Part shown: piece by piece, positions 42,240 to 52,045 of the stretch
Position numbering within the stretch: the stretch's first letter is position 1
How the letters are laid out: every line of letters begins with the position of its first letter
From: Mesorhizobium tamadayense
GTDB lineage: Bacteria; Pseudomonadota; Alphaproteobacteria; Rhizobiales; Rhizobiaceae
Assembly (NCBI RefSeq): GCF_003863365.1
Contig: NZ_RQXT01000015.1
Span: 1 to 64,000, forward strand
Direction of reading: 5' to 3'
Length of the DNA stretch: 64,000 bases
Position numbers and translations under genes: made by a program
The notes under the pieces: model-generated
The model's database searches: none
Told to the model about the DNA's origin: nothing
Seen by the model: only the letters and a program-made list of their open reading frames with translations

Positions 42240-43583
42240 TCATGGCCCTTCGGGCTGCCGCGTGATGGCGATCGCTCGGAACAGACTTGCCTCGAGACAG
42301 GCGGCGGCGAAGGCCAGACGGATGCGCGAGATGGTTTCGGTGACGCGGGCGCCGAGCTTGAGAAGCCTGAGCCGCAGAGTGGCGAACTCGGCTTTGCTGA
42401 GATGATGGGTCGTGGGCACCGCCTCGCGCAGGGTGAGCATCAGCCAGTATGCGGCGGTGTGCAGGACGAGGCGGACCTGGTTGGCAATCGGTGAGCGGCA
42501 GCTGGTGCGGTCGGAGGCGAGCTGGCTCTTGTGCATCTTGATCAGGTTTTCGGCCTGGCCGCGGGCGCAGTAGATCACGTCGTAGACATGTTCGGCGGAG
42601 CCTTTGTCGAGATTGGTGACGACGAAGCGGATGTCGAGGCCGCGGGTGGTTGCCTCGATGCGGGCGCAGACGCGACGTTCCGCCTTCCAGGATTTCGCCT
42701 TGTATCGGGTCTCGGCGTAACCGCGCAGCACCGGCCTCTGCTCGAGCGCGCGGTGGGTGCGGATATCGTCGGCGGCTTCATCGACGAGACGCTGGAGAAC
42801 CTTGTTGCCGGGCAGGCCGAAGAGGTAGTCGACCGCATTGTCCTCGCACCATGCCATGACTTGCGCCCGGCCATAGTGGCCATCGCCGCGGGCCAGGATG
42901 CGGGTGGTCGGCCAGCGGACGCGAATGCGCCGGATGAGCCGGCGCAGATGGCCGCGGATCTCCTTGCCCGTCGCGGTCTTGCCGGGACGCAGGATCATGG
43001 CGACCGGGCGTCCTGTCGCGGCGTCGTAGATGTGGATCGGCAGGAAGCAGCGCTCGTCATAATGGGCGTTGAAGAGCGAGAGCTGCTGATGGCCGTGAAC
43101 GACATCCACCGTGTCGTCGATGTCGAGCGTGACGCTTTTGGGGGGCGCGTCATAGCTCGACAACCACAGATCGACCAGCACCCAGCCGAGCCGGATGACG
43201 GTGCGCAGGTCGGGCAGGTTCTCGAGGCGCGAGCATGTCGGCTGCGAGCACAGATCCAGCCCGCTGTCGGGCAGCCGACCGCAGGCGAACTTGAAGGCCG
43301 GGTCGGTGCGCAGCCGGTCGAGATCGTTGGCATCCTCGTAGCCGCAGGCGATCGCAAAGATGCGGGCGCGCACAATGTCGGCCATGGCGTGCGTCACCCG
43401 CGCTGGATCGCGCGGATCGTGGATCGCGGCGGCCAGCCTGTCGGCCAGTTGCAGGCGTCGCTCGGCTGCGGCCAGCAGCATGACGCCACCATCCGAGGTG
43501 ATGCGTCCGCCGTCGAACGCAGCTGTGATCTTCTTGCGCCCAACGGCTGGAAATGAGAGCGGCAGCAACGTATCATCGGTCAT
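42240..43583 (-). mobile_element. IS1380-family transposase (complete)
   Basis: An intact 447-residue transposase. Features of the family are FDGGRITSDGGVMLLAAAER near the N-terminus, the catalytic Asp in LDIDDTVDVVHG (about residue 154), RGDGHYG with the second acid (about residue 235), and YCARGQAENLIKMHKSQL with the Glu. It ends LKLGARVTETISRIRLAFAA. This is the only apparently functional transposase in the window. A truncated copy of a close relative sits on the opposite strand at 46.1-46.4 kb, so the two could support recombination of the segment between them. Confidence 0.93.
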
Positions 43584-44157
43584 GGCGGGTGTGGCTCGCG
43601 AGAGCCGGTGGCAGGGTTGGCTTAGACAACCGAATCCTACGCCTAAATCAATCGTTTAAGCTGCATCCGCCAACCTCTCAGACCGGTCGTCGTGCATAAG
43701 ACGGGTTAGAGAGTGGAACGATCGGCGGGGCAGTGAAGCCAATCTGACAAACTGCCAAGAGATGGCGGACACAATGCTGTCCGGTTATCTGGATTCGGTC
43801 AGCGCGCGAAGAGAACCGGCAGCGGCTGACCTTTGTCGTTAATCCCGACAGGGAAGAGCCGCAGATCGAAGTCAGGGATGCGGCTCCAACGCAGTCTGCG
43901 CGTGGCCGACGATCGGACCTCGTCAAAGCCCCATCGCGACATTCCAGTTCAGCGAGCCTCAGGTCGGCGGCCGGGTCCTCCGACCTTGGCGCGGATCGTC
44001 CATGACGGCGTCGGCACATTATCGCCGGCATCTGCAAACCCCGGCATGATGTCGCCTGCCAGGAGTCTTTCGAGAGCAACCCCGCGTCCTCGAGCGCTCC
44101 TGAGGCTGTCCGCGGGCAGTTTCGGCCAAAACACCCGGTCCGCGACTTCCTGTTCGG
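43584..44157. other. Degenerate sequence, no supported gene
   Basis: About 570 bases. The first 70-90 bases probably contain the end of the IS1380 element. The rest has only short frames with no recognisable domain; minus-strand pieces such as LLAGDIMPGFADAGDNVPTP suggest a decayed gene, but I cannot name it. Confidence 0.35.
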
Positions 44158-44913
44158 CTAGATACCGTAAGCCAAGCGCAGTCTGGCCAAGACCTCTTGG
44201 ATCGGCGCCTTCAAGCCGAGGGACTTCGTGTCGACGTCCTCGCGTTCTTCGATCGTCTTGAGAAACCTTCGCATGTCGTTCCTGATGGTCTCCCCGAAAT
44301 CGATGGCGACATCGGCTACCAGTAACTGCGACAAGCGAACGATGTCGTTGCGGTGTTTTTTGATAGTCTTGGAATCGATCTTTTCCCCGGCCGCCGCGCG
44401 GGTCGACAGGTCGAGGAAGGCGCGGGCCTTAAACGGGATAAGGAGGCTCTCGTCGATGATCGATACGCCCGACACAACGCGCCGCGCTGCGGCGATGGCG
44501 GCGTAGTAGTCGTCGTCGAGCAGAATGGCGGACAAACTTGCGGCATCATCTTCCGCGACGATCCTTGTGACCACTGCCGACTCCGGAAGCGTGATCACTT
44601 CTTGCCGCCGGGTGAACAGCTCCAGCATGTAGGGATAAGTGTCGTCTTTTGGCTTATGGAAGCGGTAGAACTGCCGCTTCCCGTCCCCATGCTCCCGTGC
44701 TTCGTAACCTCCGGCATCGAGAAAGGACCCGAACCGCTCCGCGAAGGCCAATTCGACGACCTCCACGCAGACGACCATGTCGATGTCCTTCGTGCCCCGA
44801 AACTGGAGGCCAACATCATCGAACAGCAAGTCGCAGGCAGCGCCGCCGATGACGGCGTACTGCTCCTCGAAACCCGCGAAGTGTTCTGCGAAGCGCTCGA
44901 TGCCTTTCACCAT
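44158..44913 (-). CDS. AbiEii/AbiGii-like nucleotidyltransferase (toxin-type)
   Basis: A 251-residue protein with a polymerase-beta-like nucleotidyltransferase start: YAVIGGAACDLLF (the GG motif) followed by RGTKDIDMVV (the DxD metal site), and a second acid farther on. A helical C-terminal part follows (KIDSKTIKKHRNDIVRLSQL). Such proteins are the toxic half of AbiE-type toxin-antitoxin or abortive-infection pairs, which transfer nucleotides to RNA or other targets. Its ATG overlaps the end of the upstream winged-helix gene by 7 bases, so the two form a unit. Assignment is by motif and gene pairing. Confidence 0.7.
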   Translation of the reverse strand: MVKGIERFAEHFAGFEEQYAVIGGAACDLLFDDVGLQFRGTKDIDMVVCVEVVELAFAERFGSFLDAGGYEAREHGDGKRQFYRFHKPKDDTYPYMLELFTRRQEVITLPESAVVTRIVAEDDAASLSAILLDDDYYAAIAAARRVVSGVSIIDESLLIPFKARAFLDLSTRAAAGEKIDSKTIKKHRNDIVRLSQLLVADVAIDFGETIRNDMRRFLKTIEEREDVDTKSLGLKAPIQEVLARLRLAYGI

Positions 44914-45899
44914 TTGAAGTTCTCCAAGAGAGAGTCGGCTGCCAGCGCCACCCGTTCGTCGGGATTGCCGTGGAATTGGATGTAGAGGGAAAGCGGGTCG
45001 ACGAAGCGGTTGCTCGCCAGGGGAACGGGATCGTAGGACCAGCTCTCGACCGCGAAGCCGCTTTCACCAGCCGTGTCGGCTTCCGGAAGCGCCAAGCTGC
45101 CCCAAGACCTCGAGGCGACCGCGAACATGGGCACAGCCGGCGCGCCGAGATCCGTCAGCATCGATAGGGCGCTCTCTCCAGCCATGGGAAGATCGGGATA
45201 CCCGAGGGATGGCGGGAAAGCTCTGGTCGTACGCGCGGGGTTCTGGAACAGAGGCAGGCATCGCTCGAAGAGTTTTCGCCTATCCGAGCTGAAGGCGATC
45301 TCCCGCTCGCGACCGCGCTTGCCCGTCTCTCCAAATTCTAGCTTCTGAATCTCGTCGAAAGCCCTGATGATGGACATGGACGCGACGCCGAGGCGCGCCG
45401 AGAGCGACAACGTGGTTCCGCTCCATCCTTCCCTATTCAACAACCAAAGGAGGATGATCGCCTGGGCAGTCGGCGTCAAATGCGACTCTACACGCATCGC
45501 TTCGGTAAGGAAGCGTTCGCTCAGGTCGGCGGCGAGAGCCGGGACAAAAAGCTGGTTGCCCGGCACCATGAACGCAACGCCGGCGGCCACGAGACTCGAG
45601 CGTTGTCGCCCATCGAGTGCCGGAAACACCGTGATCGCGATCCTCCCCAGGCTTTTCTGGACGAGTGCGACATGCTTGGCTACGCTTGAGGAGGTGCCTG
45701 GTGGGTGGGATGAGACCATCAAGACGCATGATCGGCCCAGGATCCTCGCCATGTAGAGGTCGTAGAGATCCTCGACGAAGAGGGGGATTTGTCCGCGGGA
45801 GGCGAGCCGCTCAATGCGGACATCGGCGCGCAATACCGACCTGAGGTACTCCGAGATTCTGTCGACGGCCATGGGTGGACGAGCTGTAGATAACATCAT
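44907..45899 (-). CDS. Winged-helix protein, probable partner/antitoxin
   Basis: A 330-residue protein (321 if the ATG at 45872 is used). A helix-turn-helix region is visible around residues 140-190 (QAIILLWLLNREGWSGTTLS, then LGVASMSIIRAFDEIQKL), as in MarR/AbiEi-type DNA-binding proteins. The N-terminal part (VEDLYDLYMARILGRSCVLM) has no family I know. It precedes and overlaps the nucleotidyltransferase gene, the usual order for antitoxin then toxin, and a 9-bp palindrome lies directly upstream, which fits autoregulation. Confidence 0.6.
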   Translation of the reverse strand: MMLSTARPPMAVDRISEYLRSVLRADVRIERLASRGQIPLFVEDLYDLYMARILGRSCVLMVSSHPPGTSSSVAKHVALVQKSLGRIAITVFPALDGRQRSSLVAAGVAFMVPGNQLFVPALAADLSERFLTEAMRVESHLTPTAQAIILLWLLNREGWSGTTLSLSARLGVASMSIIRAFDEIQKLEFGETGKRGREREIAFSSDRRKLFERCLPLFQNPARTTRAFPPSLGYPDLPMAGESALSMLTDLGAPAVPMFAVASRSWGSLALPEADTAGESGFAVESWSYDPVPLASNRFVDPLSLYIQFHGNPDERVALAADSLLENFKW

Positions 45900-45905
45900 T
45901 ACTGT

Positions 45906-45930
45906 AAAATAACATTAGCATTGTTATTTT
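45906..45930. promoter_or_regulatory. Palindromic operator upstream of the toxin-antitoxin-like pair
   Basis: AAAATAACA and TGTTATTTT form a perfect 9-bp inverted repeat around a 7-base spacer, only 6 bases before the first possible ATG of the winged-helix gene and in very AT-rich sequence. Position and symmetry suggest the binding site for that protein. Confidence 0.6.
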
Positions 45931-46119
45931 TCAACTTTATTGTGATTCTGAATCTGTGGGCCACTCTGCCGCAAGATGCCGAGTAGCGGTCCGGCGAGCG
46001 AATGAAGCTTGATTGTCCACTCCGCCCAGAGTGTCAGCCACGAACGCCCATCCGATTAAGTCCACCGCGAAAGCCTTAACTACAGCGATCGCTGGCTGCT
46101 GATGTTGGAACGCCATCGG

Positions 46120-46420
46120 CCACCGACTGCCGCGACGCGACCGGCTTGCGGCTGCGATCCACAATCCACGTGATCGAGCGCGCGTGACGCACGCCATGGC
46201 CGACATCCTGCGCGCCCGCATCTTCGCCATCGCCTGCGGTTATGAGGATGCCAACGATCTCAACCGGCTGCGCACCGATCCAGCCTTCAAGCTCGCCTGC
46301 GGACGGTTGCCCGATAGCGGGCTCGACCTGTGCTCGCAGCCGACGTGTTCGCGGCTGGAGAACCTGCCCGACATCAGGACCGTCATCCGGCTCGGCCGCG
46401 TGCTGGTCGTGCGGGATCGA
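46120..46420 (+). pseudogene. IS1380-family transposase fragment
   Basis: Plus-strand frame reading MTHAMADILRARIFAIACGY, EDANDLNRLRTDPAFKLACG and then LENLPDIRTVIRLGRVLVV. It is nearly identical to residues about 65-140 of the complete transposase at 42.2-43.6 kb, but in inverse orientation. Upstream pieces are frameshifted and nothing follows the VLVV. A dead partial copy. Confidence 0.85.
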
Positions 46421-46487
46421 GCAAGCAAACACCTTGTCGGTTTCCAAATTGGCTGTCACCCGCGGTGCGTTTTGATGGCTCGCGAGC

Positions 46488-47222
46488 CTAGACGCCTCTC
46501 TTGTTCCCCCAGAGCATAACGTGCAACTGCGGCAGCACGCGGGCTTCGAACCACCTGTCGCGTGTCACCTTTTCCACAAGCCACTCCATGCGTTTGTTTA
46601 TTCCGTCCAGGTCGACAGGTGCGTCTTCATTGCCAGGGCGCGGTGGCGTGTGATTGCCAGGTTGCAGATAGACCAGAAGGCGCGGAAATCGCGCGGCCGC
46701 GCCTTTGGCGAAGGCGTAGTCACCCTCGTCGAAAACAACCAGCTTGAGCACGATTTGCGGCTTCTCCTGCGCCGATTCGATGCATGTCTCGAACGCAGCC
46801 CAATCGGTCCTCATTTCGCTTGACGGCGGCTTTGGGCTGAGGACCAGCACGTCGAGATCCGCAAACCAGTCCCTGGCCACCGAACCTTGGGTTTCCAGCG
46901 CAAAACGGTAGCCGTCATCATGGCCTCGCTCGATGAGCGCGCCGAACGGCTGAATGGCCGGATTGCCGCCCGACAGTGACACCATCACTGGCCGGCCACC
47001 GGAAAGCGCAACAACGCTTTGCCACACCGCATCGATTGGCATCGTCTCCCATTCATGACGAAATCGATTGTCCACCGCATGGAGGCTGTCGCACCAGGAA
47101 CAGCGATAGTCGCACCCGCCGGTTCTGATAAAGACCGTCGGCAAGCCCATGAGCACGCCCTCGCCCTGGATCGTCGGCCCGAATATCTCGCTCACACGGA
47201 TTGCCGGATGCGTATCCGTCAT
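46488..47222 (-). CDS. queE: 7-Carboxy-7-deazaguanine synthase QueE
   Basis: Radical-SAM enzyme of 244 residues that makes 7-carboxy-7-deazaguanine in queuosine biosynthesis. The cluster motif is [13 protein letters not shown] (CxxxCxxC) near residues 36-48 after the start [11 protein letters not shown]. The ATG at 47222 overlaps the queD stop (ATGA) and was preferred to the longer frame. It is the third gene of queC-queD-queE. Queuosine modifies tRNA wobble positions, and extra que copies in symbiosis regions are not unusual. Confidence 0.93.
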   Translation of the reverse strand: MTDTHPAIRVSEIFGPTIQGEGVLMGLPTVFIRTGGCDYRCSWCDSLHAVDNRFRHEWETMPIDAVWQSVVALSGGRPVMVSLSGGNPAIQPFGALIERGHDDGYRFALETQGSVARDWFADLDVLVLSPKPPSSEMRTDWAAFETCIESAQEKPQIVLKLVVFDEGDYAFAKGAAARFPRLLVYLQPGNHTPPRPGNEDAPVDLDGINKRMEWLVEKVTRDRWFEARVLPQLHVMLWGNKRGV

Positions 47223-47575
47223 GGCCGGTATTCCGCCCAGGTTTTCGGGGTTTCGCTCACCCGCACGGCCGCGGTCTCGGGCAGGCGTGCTTTGCACCAT
47301 TGATAGAAATGTCTGGCCAGGTATTCCGCCGTGACCTGCTTATGGCCGAGCACGTCGTTGAGGTGTCGATGGTCGAAGCCCTCGTCGATGTACCGTTTGA
47401 GCGGCGCCAGCTCGTGATAGTCGCGCACGAAGCCGTGCTCATTCAGTTCCTTTGCCGAAAGCTCCACCTCGACGATGTAGTTGTGCCCGTGCAGGCGCGC
47501 ACACTGATGGTCGGGCGGCAAAGAGGTGAGCTGATGCGAGGCTGAGAAATGGAATTCCTTGGTGATCCGGAACAT
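47219..47575 (-). CDS. queD: 6-Carboxy-5,6,7,8-tetrahydropterin synthase QueD
   Basis: A 118-residue T-fold enzyme that converts dihydroneopterin triphosphate to carboxytetrahydropterin, the second step to preQ0. Zinc-binding histidines are in FHFSASHQL and [10 protein letters not shown]. The ATG at 47575 shares one base with the queC stop (TAATG), and the stop overlaps the queE start, so the three genes are tightly coupled. Confidence 0.94.
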   Translation of the reverse strand: MFRITKEFHFSASHQLTSLPPDHQCARLHGHNYIVEVELSAKELNEHGFVRDYHELAPLKRYIDEGFDHRHLNDVLGHKQVTAEYLARHFYQWCKARLPETAAVRVSETPKTWAEYRP

Positions 47576-48273
47576 TACGCGCTCCTCCTCCGCAGCGCCT
47601 CGAGCCAGAAGCCGGCGTCCTCGTAGTCAGTGGGATCGGCGTGGCCCGAGAGAAGAAAGGCTTCGCGCCGCTCGACGCAGGTCCCGCACCGTCCACAATG
47701 ACGCTCGCCGCCCTTGTAGCACGACCAGGTCTGCGCAAATGGCGTGCCGTATGTTGCTCCATCCACGACAATGTCCGCCTTCGTGAGATTCACATAGGGC
47801 GCATAAAGGCCAATCTTCGCGTAGCCGTCGAGCGCGCGGTCTTGCATCATCTGGAAAGCGTCGATGAAGGCCGGACGGCAGTCGGGATAAATGAAATGAT
47901 CCCCGCCATGGACGGCCGTCGCCACCGCTTCGACCTTATGCGCGGCGGCGAAACCGAAGGCGGTGGCCAACATGATGGCGTTCCGGTTCGGCACCACCGT
48001 GATCTTCATCGTGTCTTCGGCGTAGTGCCCGTCCGGCACCTCCACACTATCGGTCAGCGCGGAGCCCGAAAGCCCGCGACCGATTTCGCGGATGTCGATG
48101 ATGCTATGCGGGACGTTCAGACGCTCAGCACACAGGGCGGCGAAGCCCAATTCCTTACTGTGCCGTTGGCCGTAATCGAATGATAGGAGGCCGGCGAGCT
48201 CGTGCTCCGCTGCGACTTTATGAGCAAGGGAAACGGAGTCCAATCCGCCGGAGCAGATGACGAGAGTCTTCAT
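47575..48273 (-). CDS. queC: 7-Cyano-7-deazaguanine synthase QueC
   Basis: A 232-residue ATP-dependent enzyme that turns carboxydeazaguanine into preQ0. The PP-loop motif is VICSGGLDSVSLAHK at residues 4-18, and the zinc site is CYKGGERHCGRCGTCVERR near residues 190-208. It is the first gene of the que operon. I looked for a preQ1 riboswitch in the 150 bases upstream and did not recognise one. Confidence 0.94.
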   Translation of the reverse strand: MKTLVICSGGLDSVSLAHKVAAEHELAGLLSFDYGQRHSKELGFAALCAERLNVPHSIIDIREIGRGLSGSALTDSVEVPDGHYAEDTMKITVVPNRNAIMLATAFGFAAAHKVEAVATAVHGGDHFIYPDCRPAFIDAFQMMQDRALDGYAKIGLYAPYVNLTKADIVVDGATYGTPFAQTWSCYKGGERHCGRCGTCVERREAFLLSGHADPTDYEDAGFWLEALRRRSA

Positions 48274-48599
48274 CGTTGGTATCCTTGTTTTGACCGGGTA
48301 AGGCTGCGACCGGAGATTTCTCTGAGCTCCCCCTACCTCAGCGAGTCACCTTTGTGAACCCGGTGGAAGTGATACGCTGACGTGCTGTGGCGCAGCAGGT
48401 TGCCGAGAGCGGGGCTGAGCCTCTTCAATGAATGTTCAGAACCAAGCAAATGCTCTGAAGAGACGGACCTGTGGAAACCAGTTCTCGCCGGTTTGATCAA
48501 GCGCCAGGTGGTCCCGAGCTTCGTGGGACGTCACGGCGAGGCTTAAGAGGAGGGGCTTTCGGCTTGGGTCTTGACGCAACCGAAACGGGCCACGGCATC

Positions 48600-49184
48600 G
48601 GCGACAGCAGCTATTGTGAGCCGCCACATTGCCCCGTCGAGCTCGGTGGGCTTAAGTACAAGCACATCACCAGGCAGGGCGAGCTAGACGAGCTTGAGCA
48701 GGCCAACATCGTTTCCGGGCTGCGCTGGCTCGCCCGCACGCATCGCAAGAACATTCTCTCGGACGATTTTGCAATCGAGCTTCACCGGCGGGCTCTTTGC
48801 GACGTGTGGAACTGGGCAGGAGCGTTTCGAAAGACCGGGAAGAACATCGGCGTTGATCCAATCCAAATTGGGATTCAGCTGCGCGGCACAATGGACGACG
48901 CCTGCTAGTGGGTGGAGCACGAGACGTATCCGCCCAAGAAGGCTGCTGTCCGGCTTCATCATCGTCTTGTCTTCATTTATCCGTTTCTCAACGGAAACGG
49001 GCGTCACGCACGCATTCTGGCCGATACTGTGCTGGATAAAGTCTATGGAACGGAGCCCATCGATTGGACGGCGGGCTCCGATCTCCAAAAGCTGGGTGAA
49101 CGGCGCACAGCCTATATCGCTGCTCTGAAGTCAGCCGACAATCACGGCATCGCGCCGCTTCTGGCTTTCGTGGGGCACACTTAA
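48600..49184 (+). pseudogene. Fic-domain protein (mobile mystery protein B type), nonsense mutant
   Basis: The frame reads YKHITRQGELDELEQANIVS and WNWAGAFRKTGKNIGVDPIQ, then a TAG at 48906-48908 where Tyr is expected. The same frame continues WVEHETYPPKKAAVRLHHRL, and the Fic motif appears as YPFLNGNGRHAR. Fic proteins transfer AMP or other groups to target proteins, and this subgroup travels with mobile elements, usually with an XRE partner. As read, the product stops before the catalytic motif. A GTG- or internal-start product of the second half is possible but unlikely to work. Confidence 0.75.
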
Positions 49185-49334
49185 GACCCCCACGAAACCT
49201 GTCCACGAAGCTAGAAGATGCCGCTCAGTAGTGCGGACAATGAACCAGTGGAGGATTTCTGATGCTAAAACCGGCGCGTTGCCTCCCAGAGGTCGTGTCG
49301 CGCCGCTCGCAGTAGCTTCGGCCATTCGTCGCTA

Positions 49335-49631
49335 TCAGTCACCTACAGTTGCAATCGTGCCTGCTGCGCGTTGCACGGAACAGGCAGCGTCCAATATATC
49401 CGACTCCGCCTCAAGAATCCCCGCAGGTAGGGACAGCGATCTCGCGATCCGAGCCCGATAGCCCTTGTTGTACCTCAGCCCCGACTCGATGTTCTGGATT
49501 TCCTCGGCGGCCAGCCCGGACGCCACCGCCAGATCCTCGATCGAATAACCAAGGTGCTCACGATAAGCGCGGATGATGTGGCTTCCCTGCGACATTGCCG
49601 TCAAGACTGGCTCGGGAATAGGCGAATCCTT
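49335..49631 (-). CDS. Small XRE-type helix-turn-helix regulator
   Basis: A 98-residue protein from MKDSPIPEPVLTAMSQG (ATG 49631, TTGGAGATG ribosome site; the longer frame from 49709 has none). The HTH is IRAYREHLGYSIEDLAVASG followed by LAAEEIQNIESG at residues about 21-55, the Cro/C1 pattern. The target is unknown. It lies convergent to the Fic-type pseudogene. Confidence 0.65.
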   Translation of the reverse strand, partial: KDSPIPEPVLTAMSQGSHIIRAYREHLGYSIEDLAVASGLAAEEIQNIESGLRYNKGYRARIARSLSLPAGILEAESDILDAACSVQRAAGTIATVGD

Positions 49632-50090
49632 CATACGCATCTCCAAGAAGAGCAAGGGCGTCTGACAATCGTGAGATTTCCTCCCGACCTGGCGCTCCAC
49701 CAAAATCAAATAATTAGCAATGGGCCGCCTGAAACTGGCAACCGGCCGGTATATGACGGTTCAGCCGGTTCTGGCCTGATCGACTGTACCGCATTTGTCC
49801 TGCGATCGCACGCGACTCATCCTCGCCGATGGCTTTCTGGAACAGCAACTCGAACTCCCCTGCCGCCGCGCGCGGCTATCTCGCGGCACCATCCACCGAG
49901 TCTAGCGGACGCTGACGTCGCCGATGCGGCGGAAATGCGCTTATGTTTGAATCACGCATCGATCACCTCTGCCGACAATTTTTTTACCGCCATGCTTATT
50001 CGCAGACTGAAGGGATGAGGCGGCCGATGGATAAAGCCGACAAGTGTTGGTTCGCATAGACCACCGTCGCCACGGACAAGGAGTTCACAA
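49632..50090. other. Intergenic region
   Basis: About 460 bases between the XRE gene and the end of nodM. No convincing gene or RNA. No clear terminator for nodM was found. Confidence 0.4.
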
Positions 50091-51914
50091 TCATTCGACG
50101 GTGACCGATTTTGCGAGATTGCGCGGCTGGTCGACATCTGTACCCATGAAGAGCGCCGTGTGGTAGGCAAGAAGCTGTATCGGCAGCGAGAAGATCATCG
50201 GCGCGATAACCTCGTCGACGGCCGGCAGCACGATCGTGTGCGTCGTGTCGAGTTTCGATGCAGCTGCCCCTCTTTCATCGGTGATCAGGATAATCCGACC
50301 TCCACGGGCAGCCACTTCCTGCATGTTGGAGACGGTTTTGTCGAAAAAGCGATCATGTGGCGCGATGACGATCACTGGCATGTTCTCGTCTATTAGCGCG
50401 ATCGGACCGTGCTTCAATTCACCCGCTGCATAGCCTTCGGCGTGGATGTAGGAAATCTCCTTGAGCTTCAGAGCACCTTCCATCGCGAGGGGGAAACTGG
50501 TGCCACGGCCGAGATACAGGACATCAGGGCACTTTGACAGTTCGCGCGACAGGAGTTCGATCTCCGGCTGGATGGTGTTCAGTACCTGGCGCATGGCGCG
50601 CGGCGTTTCGGCGAGGCTCTTCACGAGGGCCTGCACCTCGTCCTCGGTTACGGTTCCGCGGGCCTTGGCAGCACCGATGGCGAGGGCGGCAAGAACGGCA
50701 AGCTGGCAGGTGAAAGCCTTGGTGGAGGCCACGCCAATCTCCGGGCCGGCAAGGATCGGAAAGACCGCATCGGCCTCCCGAGCGATAGTCGATTCGGCGG
50801 CATTGACGACGGCGCCGATTTTCAGCCCAAGCTCCTTGCAGTATTTCAGCGAGGCCAGCGCATCGGCGGTTTCGCCAGACTGCGAAATGAAAAGAGCCGC
50901 CGACTGCGGCGACAACGGGATCTCGCGGTAGCGGAATTCGGACGCAACGTCGATTTCGACTGGCAGGCGCGCATAGCGCTCGAACCAGTATTTTCCGATC
51001 AGTCCGGCGAGATAGGCGGTTCCGCAGGCAGAGATCGCGAGGCTCGGGATCCTGGCGAAATCGATGCTAGAACCCATATCAGCGCGATTTTCCATGATAT
51101 TGATATAATGGCCGAGCACATGGGCGATTACCTCGGGCTGCTCGTAAATTTCCTTCTCCATGAAGTGGCGATGATTGCCCTTGTTGGCCAGATCGGCCGC
51201 GGCGATGGAGGTCTGGCGCGGACGCTCGACGGGATGGCCGTCGAAATCGAATATATGGGCGCCCGTCTTGCCGATAACTGCCCAGTCGCCATCGATGAGA
51301 TAGGTGATTTCATTCGTAAAGGGAGCAAGCGCGATCGCGTCCGAGCCGAGGAACATCTCGCCGTCGCCGTGACCGATCGCCAGCGGTGGTCCGTTGCGCG
51401 CCGCCATGATGGTCGACGGATCATCCTCGAAGAGGATGGCAAGCGCGTAGGTGCCCCTGACGCGTTTCAGCATGGCATGCATCGCCTCTCGCCGCCTCAT
51501 GCCCTCCCGGCGGTATCTTGCCAAGAGATGCGCGACGACCTCGGTGTCAGTCTCGGTCTGGAACTCGGCTCCTGCCGCCGTCAATTCTTCCTTCAGCTCG
51601 CCGAAATTCTCGACGATGCCGTTATGGACGACGGCCACACCCTCGGTAAAGTGCGGGTGCGCATTGCGTTCCGTCGATGCCCCATGGGTTGCCCAACGCG
51701 TGTGGCCGATTCCGATGGTGCCGCCTAGCGGCTCTTGCTTCAGTCTCGTCTCGAGATTGACGAGCTTGCCCTGGGCGCGCCGGCGGTGCAAGGCGCCTTC
51801 GGTGATCGTCGCAACGCCGGCCGAATCATAGCCGCGATATTCCAGACGCTTCAACGCGTCGACCAAGCGCTCCGACACGGTGTATTGCCCAACGATGCCA
51901 ACAATGCCGCACAT
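50091..51914 (-). CDS. nodM: Glutamine:fructose-6-phosphate aminotransferase (NodM type)
   Basis: Makes glucosamine-6-phosphate from fructose-6-phosphate and glutamine. The 607-residue protein begins MCGIVGIVGQYTVSERLVDA with the nucleophile Cys2. The glutaminase domain spans about 1-220, and two SIS sugar isomerase domains follow (LAISACGTAYLAGLIGKYWF; CPDVLYLGRGTSFPLAMEG), ending in NLAKSVTVE as in the family. The nod box upstream shows this is the symbiotic nodM copy, which boosts glucosamine supply for Nod factor, rather than the housekeeping glmS. The ATG at 51914 gives the processed-type N-terminus. Confidence 0.93.
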   Translation of the reverse strand: MCGIVGIVGQYTVSERLVDALKRLEYRGYDSAGVATITEGALHRRRAQGKLVNLETRLKQEPLGGTIGIGHTRWATHGASTERNAHPHFTEGVAVVHNGIVENFGELKEELTAAGAEFQTETDTEVVAHLLARYRREGMRRREAMHAMLKRVRGTYALAILFEDDPSTIMAARNGPPLAIGHGDGEMFLGSDAIALAPFTNEITYLIDGDWAVIGKTGAHIFDFDGHPVERPRQTSIAAADLANKGNHRHFMEKEIYEQPEVIAHVLGHYINIMENRADMGSSIDFARIPSLAISACGTAYLAGLIGKYWFERYARLPVEIDVASEFRYREIPLSPQSAALFISQSGETADALASLKYCKELGLKIGAVVNAAESTIAREADAVFPILAGPEIGVASTKAFTCQLAVLAALAIGAAKARGTVTEDEVQALVKSLAETPRAMRQVLNTIQPEIELLSRELSKCPDVLYLGRGTSFPLAMEGALKLKEISYIHAEGYAAGELKHGPIALIDENMPVIVIAPHDRFFDKTVSNMQEVAARGGRIILITDERGAAASKLDTTHTIVLPAVDEVIAPMIFSLPIQLLAYHTALFMGTDVDQPRNLAKSVTVE

Positions 51915-51997
51915 GTTCGTCTCCGAATTCTTGCCGGCACGCGGACGGACACCCACCTGGCGGGCTTTCAGGCAGGATCTCATAGTAGGATTCGGAA

Positions 51998-52045
51998 GTA
52001 TTGGTAAAATTGATAAGACGGATAGGTAACATCCACCCTATGGAT
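51998..52045 (-). promoter_or_regulatory. nod box (NodD binding site)
   Basis: On the minus strand the site starts ATCCATAGGGTGGATG, continues through a second ATC, and ends ATCAATTTTACCAATAC, which matches the 47-bp nod box with its conserved ATC-N9-GAT inverted motif and TTTTACCAAT end. It lies 84 bases upstream of the nodM ATG in the correct orientation. NodD with plant flavonoids should activate nodM from here. Confidence 0.88.

Noticed and set aside
42531..43556. A 341-residue plus-strand frame over the IS1380 transposase
   Set aside because: Antisense shadow of the transposase.
48274..48420. A preQ1 riboswitch before queC
   Set aside because: No recognisable preQ1-I or preQ1-II aptamer pattern; only weak stems.
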